Positions 11,660-23,600 of a stretch of DNA of 64,000 nucleotides are shown one piece after another. The stretch is from Mermis nigrescens (taxonomy: Eukaryota > Nematoda > Enoplea > Mermithida > Mermithidae), in assembly GCA_036768485.1 (NCBI GenBank), contig JAVLUZ010000157.1, positions 10,868,422 through 10,932,421 of the forward strand, written 5' to 3'. The first letter of the stretch is position 1. Every line of letters starts with the position of its first letter. A program made the position numbers and the translations under genes. Under the pieces are notes generated by a model, which was not told the DNA's origin, ran no database searches, and was given only the letters and a program-made list of their open reading frames with translations.

Positions 11660-14600
11660 GTAAGTAGAAATATTCGCATAATCGCACGCTGGCATTTCTT
11701 GGTTATCATTAGCCCTCTTCTTACGACGAACGCCTTAACCAACTTAACTTGTGTCGATTAGAATTACGTCGCCCGCATATTTGTTTATGTATGATGTCTC
11801 AAATTATTAGTCAAAAATCTTGTCTTTCCTTCACAGATTCTTTTGTGCTTAAAAATAGTACTCGCTGCACACAGGAGCGGATTTAGGGAGGCGGCCGCCC
11901 CCCCCCCCCCCCCACTGGCCCAAAATAGTACGCAAAATTAAGGATTTTTGAGCGATTTTCGGGTCAAAACGGCTAATTTTTCCGCCCAAGTCAGGGTTTC
12001 GCCTCATCCCCATAGGGGTACCGCCCCCCCCCCTTAGGAAAATCCTGGATCCGCCACTGGCTGCACAAATCGCTTCTTCAAGCTCGTTGTTCCTCTTGTT
12101 CGTTCTAATTTACAAAAATTCGATTTTTTATAAGTTTACCCAGCACCGTACTCTCTACACGCCTTAAGTACCATCAATTGTACCTTCACCTGCAATTGTG
12201 GTGATTTGTACACTTTGTTTATAAAAATTTTGCGCTTTACTAAAAATATCACAATCAGTATTATGTTATTTATGTTAAAACGATTTTCCTACCTTCAGTA
12301 GAGCATTTCAACCGTTTTCTGAAGTCGCTTTCAACAATGAAAGCTCAATAATTTATCAATATGGCGCGAAGCGCCAGAAAATTCAGAAATTTTACCCATC
12401 TAAAAAACATTTTCACATTATAAAAATTGTTCTAATCTGCCGTGGCCTAAACATCAGTAACACAAGTAATGAAATGAAATTAAATCAAAGTTATTTTGCC
12501 ATTTCATCAGTAAAACACATTTTCGCATTATAAGACTGTGCAGAAAATGAGAGGGCTAAACTTTACTATATGGTGTGAACAGAAAACTTGCAGATGTACG
12601 TGGAAAGGAACAATATTTATTGAAATGAGGAGGACATGCATAAAGAAAGTGCGGGAAAAAATTTCATGAAAAACGGACCAATATTGGTGAAGATAGAGTT
12701 ACTCAGGATTAGCTACATTAAAGTCAGGTATTTTACAGTTTACCAAAAATGTTCCGAATTTGGGCTGAAAACATATGTATCTGACATTTTTAAGGTCGCT
12801 GATTATGAAAAATAACTTTTATTTTACGGAAAAAAACATTTTGTTTAAAAATTCTCAAATTTGAAAAAAACAATTTCTTGCATGTTCTTTCTGTCTAGAT
12901 AATGTGAAAATTCAAGTTTCTGCTTAAATGACGCTTAGGCTTAGCTAGTTTATCTAAGAAGGTGTTTTCGGCTGCTTAGGTCGAGGTCGCTCCCGCTTAG
13001 GTCGAGGTATAGATGCTTAGGTCAATGTACAGATGCTTAGGTCGATGTATAGATGCTCAGGTCGATGTATAGATGCTTAGGTCGACCTAAGTTGGGTTCA
13101 TGTTATTCTGCATTCCACTGTTTAAATCTTCAAATGGTTGGAACTTTAAGATAATCCGAAAATACTGTTTGAATCGTATTTAAGTAGAAATCTTTTACTG
13201 GATGTAAACAATGCTAAAAATAGTGAGATTAAAAAAATTTCTTGAAAATTTGGGCTAAAAATTACAAAAAAATTTTCTTTAATCTTGGCTTCCACGCAGT
13301 ATAACTTAATTTTTGTAATCTGCAGACTGCAACCTTGAAAATGGCAGGAAAATATTAATGAGTAAAAATTGGAAACCTTCGATAAACTGCTAAAATTCTT
13401 TCAAGTGGCTCAAAATGGTGAATGTCGAAGTATGATGTTTGAAGTACCGTAACTCTGTAAGTTTTGTATGGATTTGGTTTATTATTTTTTTCCGCGTCTT
13501 TTAGTGACACAAAGTATCGTTTTTGCGCAATAGTGTGGCAGTTCTGCCAGAATGGCGCAAAATCGGTTCACACCATATTCTTCAAAAACTCCAATGAGAG
13601 TTTTAATCACAGTGAATCTCTAGAGCAAGTTGTCGATAAAAATGCTGCAATTGGTGCCATGCGCTTAAAAAAATATGTCCAAAATTTTTTAAAAAACAAG
13701 AGGCTCCAAAAAATGAATTAAAGAAGACGTTTTACGACCATTGGAGCTGTGCACTTTGTAAATTTTGCTACCAAAATTCCTTGAATATGGTGAGAATTCA
13801 GTGGACACCCTCTCGAACAAATCTCATTTTCCGCATAAAAACTGCAGAACAGTAGACAGATGCAAAATACGCTTTAAGTTGTATAAGACTAAAAATGGAG
13901 TGTTAAAACCGCGCATTTGGAACTAAATGGACACTAATTATAATTGTGATTGCGATTTATTGCTAAGAAAGCTAAGGAAGAGTGAAAAATCATTCTCATA
14001 TTCCATTTTGGACGGCACGTGCCTATCTATCCCCCTGGATATGGGCATGATATCAAGTATGAATTAAATCAATCAGGAGCAACGCGCCGAAAAATTTTAA
14101 AATTTTACCTCTCTAAAACGCATTTTTGTATTACAAAATTTTTCCACAAATGCAAACTAAACCTGAAAAGTTTTTCCGTTTCCCAAAATTTTGGCTGACG
14201 AATAGATTAAAAAGTGGAAAAAACAGTGTTTCTCCTATCCTATGTTTAGTTGACACCTACCTTTTGTGCTAGCGGCTAGTTCGCTAGCAGTAATCGCGTG
14301 TAGAAGTGCTTCTTTGTCGGGGTTTTTCTAGGCTTTTGAATACGATCAAAAAATCTGCAGGCTAAGAAAGGCAAATCGAATTTTGAAATTTTCCTATGCT
14401 TAATTACTGGCTGGCATTTTTGACAGTTCAATGCAGTTCAGGTTCATGCTTATATTTTGCTGCGGCTTAGTATACTGTGCTATTCACGAAATTTGAATAA
14501 TAAAGGACCAATGGAGTTTATTTAGGAAGCTTTTTCACGACCTTATCGCCCGAGACTTAAAGAGTATTCTGACATGCTTTACTTTGATAAAACGCGAATC

Positions 14601-17600
14601 AAAGAGCGTGAAGTGCTGGTTAGTTTTAAGAAAACGCGGCCTAAACGTTTAGGTCGGACCTTGTACGACTCAATTCGCTTAAAGCATATTTATATTGATT
14701 ATACTCTTGCAGTTCACATGAATATGATATCGTTTACATATATAATGCGCACACGCGCGCTATCATCACGCGTCTATTTAAGAACGCTCGCTGAGTCGTA
14801 AACGGTCCGACCTTAGCGTTTAGGTCGCGTTGTTTTAGAGTAAAGCATGTCAGGATACTCTTGAGGTCTCCTGCGATTAGGTCGTGAAAAAGCATTCCTA
14901 AATAAACTTGATCATTTCGTTATTGTTCAAATTTCATGGCGAGAACTGTAAGTCCTATCTTATATAGTAAAATAAAAAAGCAGCAAATTATATTAAAAAA
15001 ATCATATAATAAAAAATTATAAACTATCTTAGGTCGACGTATTTTGCAATTATTCTGTATTCTGCCCCAGTTTGCATAAAAATGCACATCGTTTTTCAAG
15101 TCAAATACAGTGCATGCTGGCCATGAAACTTTACGCTTTAAGATGCTTCTAATAATCTTAAGGCGAACACTGCCAGTCGGCAATTCTGGTCTAAGATGAC
15201 CTAGTAAAATAGTCGCTTTAGAAAGCGCTAGAATGACACTAGATATTCCTAGCACATCTCAGTATGCCGCACGCAGCATTCTATTTTTAGCTATGGCGCG
15301 ATGGATTGACTCTATTGTTGTATTCCGTTACCTTCTTCCTGCGTTATCTCGGTCAAGCAACAATAGAGTCAATCCATCGCTCCATAGCTAACAATAGAAT
15401 GCTGCTTGCGGCATACTGAGATCATTTTGCTAGGTCATCTTGGACCAGAACAGCCGACCGGCAGTGCTCGCCATAAGATTATTAGAAGCATCTTAAAGCG
15501 TAAGTTTCATGGCCAGCACTGTAGTTTATTGCTGGAAAATCAAAGCAAATACAATAGATAAGAAAAATTCAGTTCGATTAAACATAAAGCAGACAGTGAC
15601 AGGGACGTGCGAGTCAAATGAATGACAATTGCCTGTAACATTTCCTGTAATTCTTTTATTTATCATTTGAAAAAAATAATAAATTGAAAAATTTTAAAAT
15701 GAGGTATATTTATACAGTGGTCGCCATGAAAGATGACGCGCCATCACCCTCAGAATTATAATGGATGGTGCGTTGTGAGCGCCGCGTTACGTCCATCATA
15801 CGCCATCATCTCTGTTTTCTATTCCGCGTCATTAATCTCCATCATCCCGTTAATCTGGCGATGTGGACGGCGCAATTTAGCTATTAATAGCACCAACAAG
15901 AAGGAAGTGCGCCAGCATTCACATGCGCGCTTCCTTGTTGGCGCTATTAATAGCTAAAGTGCGCCGTCTGCATCGCCAGATTAACGGGATGATGGAGGTT
16001 AATGGCGCTGAATAGAAAAAGAGATGATGGCGCTGAATAGAAAAAAGAGATGATGGCGCATGATGGACGTAATGCGGCGCTCGCGACGCACCATCCATTA
16101 TAATTCTGAGGGTGATGGCGCGTCATCTTTCATGGCGACCACTGTAATATTTTGTCCAATAATAATATTTTGAATACATATTTTACTGAATTTTGAAAAG
16201 ATTTTTCATGAAAATGATGAGCATATTCATCATCAGCGCCATAAACATGCTAATAGGGGGTTGAGGGGATATTATATTACCCCCTGAAGGGTCAGCCAGA
16301 CATACATATATCTACTGTCTGGCGGTTTTGGGCTGACGGAATGTTCTTTGCTTCAGGGCTAAACAGTAATATTGTCAAAAAAATTTCCGGCGCTACTTTT
16401 TATGTGTTTTTTGCTTAAAAGCAATCAAAATTGATTAATTTCTCTGTCTTACTATTTTATAATGTTAAAAGCAATCAAATGCAGTAAAATGGACGAAAAA
16501 CGCTTTTAAAACGGGGTAAAATGGACGAAAAATGCTTTCATTTTTTGCTCGCTTCATAAAGGAATCGATTTTTCTAAACATATTCCTTACAGAACTTATA
16601 TTATGCACTTCGAGGATCATCATAGAACATGGGCATTAGGCGCAGCATAGGCGCACTAGGTCAAACTTTCAGGGAGTGAAACTCAAAAATCGCTAGACAG
16701 CTATGGGCTTCGTAAAAACGGCTCTAAAGTCCTTTTGGGTCAGAAAATTAGCTATATAGCCTTTTTTATTTAAGCAAATTAGACGCCTTGTGGCGTAGTG
16801 GTAAACACCGTTGCACCTGGTGCAGAAGGTTGACGGTTCGAACCCTACGTAATGCAACGAGTTTTCTCTTCCTGGAGGCACGAATAAAAGTCGTACATGA
16901 ACACTTGGTAGTGACAGGCTGAAGGATAGCCGACTTTAAAGTTCGATTTTCCTATCTAGACCTCCCGTGTCAAACCTCTACATACGGGACATATTGACAC
17001 GTTAATTGGGAAGTTTTTTTTTATTTAAGCAAACTAGGTATTTAGCCTTTTTGGATTCATAAACATAGCTATACAGCCTTTTTGGATTAAAAATAGCTAA
17101 TAATCCCTTTCTGGAGTCGAGAAAATAGCTATATATCCTTTTTAAATTCAGAAGAGACGACTAAATAGCATTTCTGGAGCTCAAAAAGACTATATTGCTA
17201 GTTTTCGGAGCCCAAAAAGGCTGTATAGCTAATTTTCTGAGCCCAAAAAAGGCTATATAGGAATGGTTTTTCGGCCGAAATTGCCGTTTAACTGCATATC
17301 AGTTTTCCAAAGCTCAGGGGGTAATACCCCCCCTCACCCGCATGCTCATGAATGGGACGCAGGCAGGTAAGTGACAAACAGTTGACATTCCTAAGTTGTT
17401 AAGCCATTTCCAATCTTAGCCCGTTTATCCTATCAACATTTGGATTTGATATAATTTATGTTGCAGTTAAATAAGCGCTTTAAGCGTCCGAAAATCAATG
17501 TTGTTAGAGGTTAAGTTTAGCTGCCTAAGTAACTTAAAATTTTTTGTATTCAGCTCCTACGGCTATGGTGCATTTCAACCAGATAGTGCTCAGGGCCAAG

Positions 17601-20600
17601 GACAAAATGCAGCTGGGGTAAGTTTACGCCATGTTTCACGAAATGGGGTTCTTTGCAAAGAGGTACTGGGTAATCAGTCATTGCATCCTACCCCGGGCAA
17701 ATCATTAATGATGGACTGCTTGTAATAATTCATGCTTTTATGCGACGAGAAAAATCTTTAAAAAATAAAGAACAACATTGGTAGTATTTGTTCTTCTAAT
17801 TTACCTACTCATTTCTTCATTTACATAACTCATGGTGTCTCTTTACTTACATGTTCACATGCAGCGTTTTAATTAATAATAAATAAGCATCGTTTTTGAC
17901 TGAATGTGAATCACAAGCTCGTAATAGGAATAGTTTTGTTAAGTCTGAATAAATAAATACAGCGCTCAGTACAAAATTTGAACAATAAAGAACCAATTGA
18001 GTTTATCTAGGAACGCTTTTTCACGATCTAATCGCCGGAGACCTATAGAGTATCCCGACATGCTTTACTTTAAGAAAACGCGACCTGAACGCTTAAGTCG
18101 AACCATTTAAGACTCAGCGCGCGTTCTTAGATAGACGCCTGATGATAGCGCGCGTGTGCGCATCATGTGCACAATATCATATACGCATGAATTGCACGAG
18201 TATAATCAATATTAATATGCATAGGCGCGCTGAGTCGTAAACGATTCGACATAAGCGTTTAGGTCGCGTTTTCCTGAAACTAATCAGCACTTCGTGCCAT
18301 ACCTTCTTATGGTCGAAAGTTCAGGGGGTGAAATCCCAAAATTTGAGACCATAAATTAAGAGTTCTAGCTTTTTTGCAGGTCAATACGAAGAATGGCTAA
18401 AACTTCCTATATACCATGTTTTAATAGAAAAACTGCATTTTTAACTACTTTTTGTCCCATTCTGACTAGTTTCGTCACTCTTGTAAGTAGAGCTGCACAC
18501 TTTGCAAATTTTACTATCCGGGTACCCGGCTATTTCATTACCCGGGTAATTCGGGTACCCGGAGTAGAACCTCCTAAGATAAAAGAGAATGCAGTGAACA
18601 TCGTTTATTTACGGTTGACAGCAGTAATCGTACAGGGTCAGATCTTCGCCCCCGGTCGGGGTCGGGGTTGAAGATTAACAATTAATATTGCATGATTACA
18701 TACCAATTTAAAAAGGATAAAAACGATACTTCACTTGCTTATAGAGAATACTAATAAAGCTGGTTAAGTCCAAGATTTTATTTTCATTCCAAGTTCAAAC
18801 ATGGTTTTAGCAATTTAGCATCACTTTCAATTTTAATCACTAATCGCTCTCGCTTTTTCGCATTCTTCCACAGTTTTTTCTTAACGGTATTCTATGGCGC
18901 ACTGATTGTGAGGAGCCAACGGCGCGAAGCGCACAAAAATATTCGAAATTTTTACCGTTTTCATGTAGAATTTACGGCCTTTTTATTGACAAACATTTCG
19001 TAAATCATAAGTGGCGCAGATCACCAAGAAATTCAGTCATTTTTTACCGCCCTTAACATGTTGTATAGATATATGAATACTGAATACTAATAGTCTGACA
19101 GAGTAGAACAGGAAAACTACGAATAAACTTAGTATGAAGATATTTTGACTGATCCAGGCTTTTAAACGCAATGCTGGAGCTTTACAAAAAGAAAGACAAT
19201 CATCGGCGGTGCTATATGCAGGAAAATTTTGACGTTTTTACTCTTTAAACTCAATTTATACCGCTTAAATCATACAGAAAAGATTAAGTGATTGCGGCGC
19301 GAAGCGCCAGGAATTTTTTAAAAATTCTTAATCCTTTTACCTTTTCTGTCCTCCTAAATATCTCCAAATATCTCTTTGCACGTGTAAAACGAGATTGTAC
19401 GGCTGGGGGTCTGGGGTGGCGCGCTCAAGCACCCCCAACGGGGTCCGGGGCAGAACCCCGGAAAATTTTGTAAAAAAAGCACTCCAATTTATTAGTAACG
19501 TTAAAATTTTCGCAAATCGGCAAAATCTCGGTTCTGGATTAAGCCCCAAAAACTTTAAATTGATGAACTCCTACACTGCACAAACTTTTGAGCTGAAATG
19601 CGTTTTTCGACCTTTGCTAAGTGAGAGCAGCAACGGGTTGCAACCAATAAGTCATTGAAAGATGTATCAATGAAAATTTTGTTATTACCGTTTTCAGGCC
19701 CATTTATGACCTTATTAACAAAAGTAGTTCAGAGAACAAGAAATGCGCAAAAACATAAGAAAATTTGGCCATTCCTTTTATTTAAATAGGATTATGTGTC
19801 TTTGTAAAGAAAGACAAACGAAACAAAGAATAGACAAATTGGTACACAAAATACAAAAAAGGCAGAGAATAGACAAACTGGTACGCAATCATTTTCTCAC
19901 TTTTACTATTAAGCTCAACAAGCATGCGCAGTTTCATTCAACGAACAAATAGTGCATTAAATTACTAAAGTGATGTGAAGTGCTGGATTATTTTAGCTGA
20001 TTCAAGCTTTTAAATTCATTGGATCTATATAGCAATAAAAAATAATGACTTGGCGCGAAGCGCCGGAAAATTTTGACAATATTTCTTAAAAATTTTGGGG
20101 GCTACGCCTATGGCTGACTGCATTTGGAACATCGATAGGCTTTGAATCAGGTCTAACTAAAACAGTTGCGCGCACGATGTGAATAAAAGTTGCAGTCTAA
20201 ATTTATATAATGGTCACAGAAGTAAATACATTAGAAAAAAGCGTCGCTAGCAGATCACATTTACATTGTTATTCAATCGCACTTTAGAAGCAATACGTTT
20301 CTAGGTTTCTAATTCGATTCGTAGCACATATTGCATAACTGCAGTGCTAATTTTCCATTTTATGTTAGAGGATTCGGGTACCCGCGTGCAGCTCTACTTG
20401 TAAGTAAAAAAATATAAGGATTCAGCGGAAATTTTGACTTTTGAGATCATTTTAAGTTCATTTTAGGTATTTTATGGGTAAACGAAACAGAAATGTGCTA
20501 GCGCCGAAAACTTTTTGACATCTTCGCTGCTTTTGAACCCAAAAATCATTGCAGAAAATGTTTGATAGCTCAAAATCGTCTGACAGTGATTCAAGTCTCG

Positions 20601-23600
20601 GACTCTGAGGTGGGGGTAATACCCCCTCGCCCCCTATGGGAATGTGTGCTTCGTGCTGTTGAGCGCGTTTTCCTAGAAGTAAAGCATGTCAGGATACTCT
20701 TTAGGTCTCCGGCGACTAAGTCGTCAAAAAGCGCTCCTGAATAAACTCAATTGGTTCTTACTTGTTTTGTGGCGAGTACTTTGAATACTTACATAAACAC
20801 TTTTATAGTCTAAAGCTTCAGACGTTCACACACGCACACAATGTTGAGTTTTTTATAATGAAAATTTCGAACATAATTAAATAACAAAAATTATATGCAA
20901 AGTTGCTGCTATAAATAAGCAAAGATTCTTCTCTTTGAAAAATTTCTTTCGATTGGCGAAAACAATTACAGTTGATTCGAAAACCAAGGACTAACTTTTC
21001 ATGAACAGGAATCGATTATCAATATTTATCGCTTAGTAATGTGCTTACTTTAATCTTTCTTTGTTAATACTAACTTTTGAATGCGCTGGGAATGTAAAAT
21101 AATCGGCGGATCTGTCTTAAATAATTATTTTATTAGTTTTTTAAAGATAAGTTTGTTATCGTGTAAAATATTTCAATTATACACAATTTTAAGGATCTTG
21201 CGGCCAATCAACAGTATCAACAATCCGTGATCGAGTATCAGGTGAGTCGTCTATTAATTATTAATACGAGATCCTAGTTTTGGTAGCATGACTACTCCAC
21301 GTTATCTCGGCATTCCATTTAATTCTATTTTATGTAATATTTTTAAGTGGTTTTCTGCAATGTTTGTTAGAAAACAGCTTTGTTGGCTTCGCTTGATCAC
21401 AAAAATGTAGCGTGAAATGGCGATTGTTATTTCGCAATATGTAGGTGCGTATGTGGTGAGTGATCGGCCGAGCGAGGGCCAAAAATAATCGTCAAAAATT
21501 GCCGAATTCCTTAGGCCGTGGAGTCTAAGTCTATTGCTAGTTTTCTTTAAAATTTAAGACCACTTAACCCGATTTTTATATGTACAATCTCTGAAATTTT
21601 TCAGCGGCCTTGAGCACGTCATCTTTCATGGCGACAACTGTACTTTAAAAGCTAAAAAAACTAAGAGTATAAAGTCACAATGCAGTTATAAAAAGCATAC
21701 AAATATTCAAATATAAGAAACGAAAAATTCTTTGGCTGAATATGATCTTGAGTACAGGTGCTATGCGTCATACTTATAATTACTCATTTTTATTTATTCA
21801 TTATTATTATTACTATTTTATTTTTATCACTATTATTTTGGGAAGAATAAAGGGCTGGGTATATATGCGTATGTGATATATTATAATGAATGCCAACATG
21901 AGGAAGCCGACACTTGATACAGTATGTTTGCAGACCCCGGCCCCGGTACAACTCTAATAAAGATTAAACCATTTTTGCAGTTATGGCGTTTTTCGATAAC
22001 AACCATACATGGTCTGGGGGGGTTTCCACCCCCCGCAGAATCATTTTTCACCCCCCCCCCCCGCAAAAAATTTTTCACCCTCCCAGAATTGCGATACTTG
22101 AAAAGTTTTCTAAACTTACCTGAAAATTGGTAGAAAAAGTGGTATCTTTTTAAGGGTTTTTGGCTATCTATTTGCTCAAAATCGCCAAATTTTCGGCGCT
22201 TCGCGCCATATATTCATGTTTTAAGCGATATATTGGTCAATTTATTCGACTTTTTGAAATTTTTTTCATGATTTTATGCTCTAGAAGGATAGAGTATCGT
22301 GAGAAACGCCAAAAAACGATGTTTTTCAACGCGTACCGGCCATTTTTGGGCCCAAAAAAGGAACTTTAGGTTTTCACCCCCAGGATTCTCATGCTGTGCA
22401 TGTATGATAACAACCATATATCATCTTAAGGGGTGTGGGGTCCATTACCCCAGAAAACTTTTCATTTCCCGCAAAAATTTTTCACCCCCTCCTCCCAGAA
22501 TTGACGATTTTTTTAGAAGCTCTCACAAATTTCTTAAGACTTTGTAGAAAAATTTTCAAGCGTTTTCAGCTATCTACTTGCTCAAAAGTGCCAAATTTTC
22601 GGTGTTTCGCGCCATTATACTCATGTTTTGACTATATTTTATTCAATTTGTTCCGACTTTTCCTGATTTTTTTTTCTAAAATTTTTTATGTTTTTATGCT
22701 CTAGAAAAATAGAGCATCATCAAAAACATTGAAAAACGATTTTTTTTGACGCGTACCTACCATTTTTGGACCTAAAAAAGGCACTTTATAATTTCACTCC
22801 CCCCCTCTCCAGAATTCCCATGCTGTGCATGCTTGATAACACTATAACTTTTAGAATTTGCCACGCTTTTGAGACAAAACACGCTACTTTTGTGACAAAG
22901 CTCTTGATTATACATGCACAGCATGGCCGACCTGGGTTGAGGGTCAGCCGGTCAATGGGGTCGAGAATTGAGTTTTTGGCAAAATGACTTCAAAAATTTG
23001 TAAAAGTGTTGAAATAGCGTTAAAACTACATTATTCCACAGTTATTGGTCAATCTAAAGCACTTTTTGAAGAACATTTCCATGTTTTGCCTTCATTTTGC
23101 CTCATTTCCCGGAACATTCATTCTGTGGTCTAGACTCCTTCCTCATCCATCCGCCCACGTGCATATCTGTTCCTAATTTTTCAAATTTAGGGTATCTAGA
23201 CATGAGGCTGTATTTTCCCAAAACTGTCGAGGTACTCGTACCATAGGTGCACAGGGTCAGGGTCGGCAGGGGGGTGAAATGCCAAAAATCTAAAACAATA
23301 AATTTAACGTTCACGATTTTTTTGCTGTTTTAATGATCAAAATGGTCAAAATAGCCTATAAAACGTTTTTTGTGTTAATAACACATTTTAAAAGCATTTT
23401 TAGTCCATTTTGACTGCACTATATCACTTTTAACACTAAAAAATGCAAAAATTTATCAATTTTGGACGCTTTTCGAGTAAAAAGTACTTAAAAGTACTAA
23501 TCTGGCGCGAATCGCCGGGAAAATTTTGACATTTTTACTGATTTTGATGTCAAAAATGATGCAGAACAAGACCTGTTTGCTCAAAATCGCCGGACAGTAC

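Larger units (their letters stand above)
18298..20648. mobile_element. J-family MITE (J2) inserted in N2 and split by K, with TSD
   Basis: Perfect 8-bp duplication CTTCGTGC at 18290-18297 and 20649-20656. The left J segment has TGGTCGAAAGTTCAGGGGG; the right segment ends TATGGGAATGTGTG. Without K the element is about 434 bp, the size of J1. Confidence 0.9.
17960..20781. mobile_element. N-family element (N2) with nested insertions
   Basis: The left arm (GAACCAATTGAGTTTATC, CACGATCTAATCGCCGG) runs to about 18289. The right arm resumes at about 20657 (GTAAAGCATGTCAGG, GGCGACTAAGTCG, ACTCAATTGGTTC). The middle is element J2 with its own insertions. It occupies most of intron 2. Confidence 0.8.

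Noticed and set aside
15733..15957. Open frame at 15.7 kb
   Set aside because: Lies wholly inside the palindromic MITE P.
16788..16862. Functional tRNA gene
   Set aside because: A and B boxes are present, but acceptor, anticodon and T stems do not pair as a tRNA; long TSDs and a 3' body point to a SINE.
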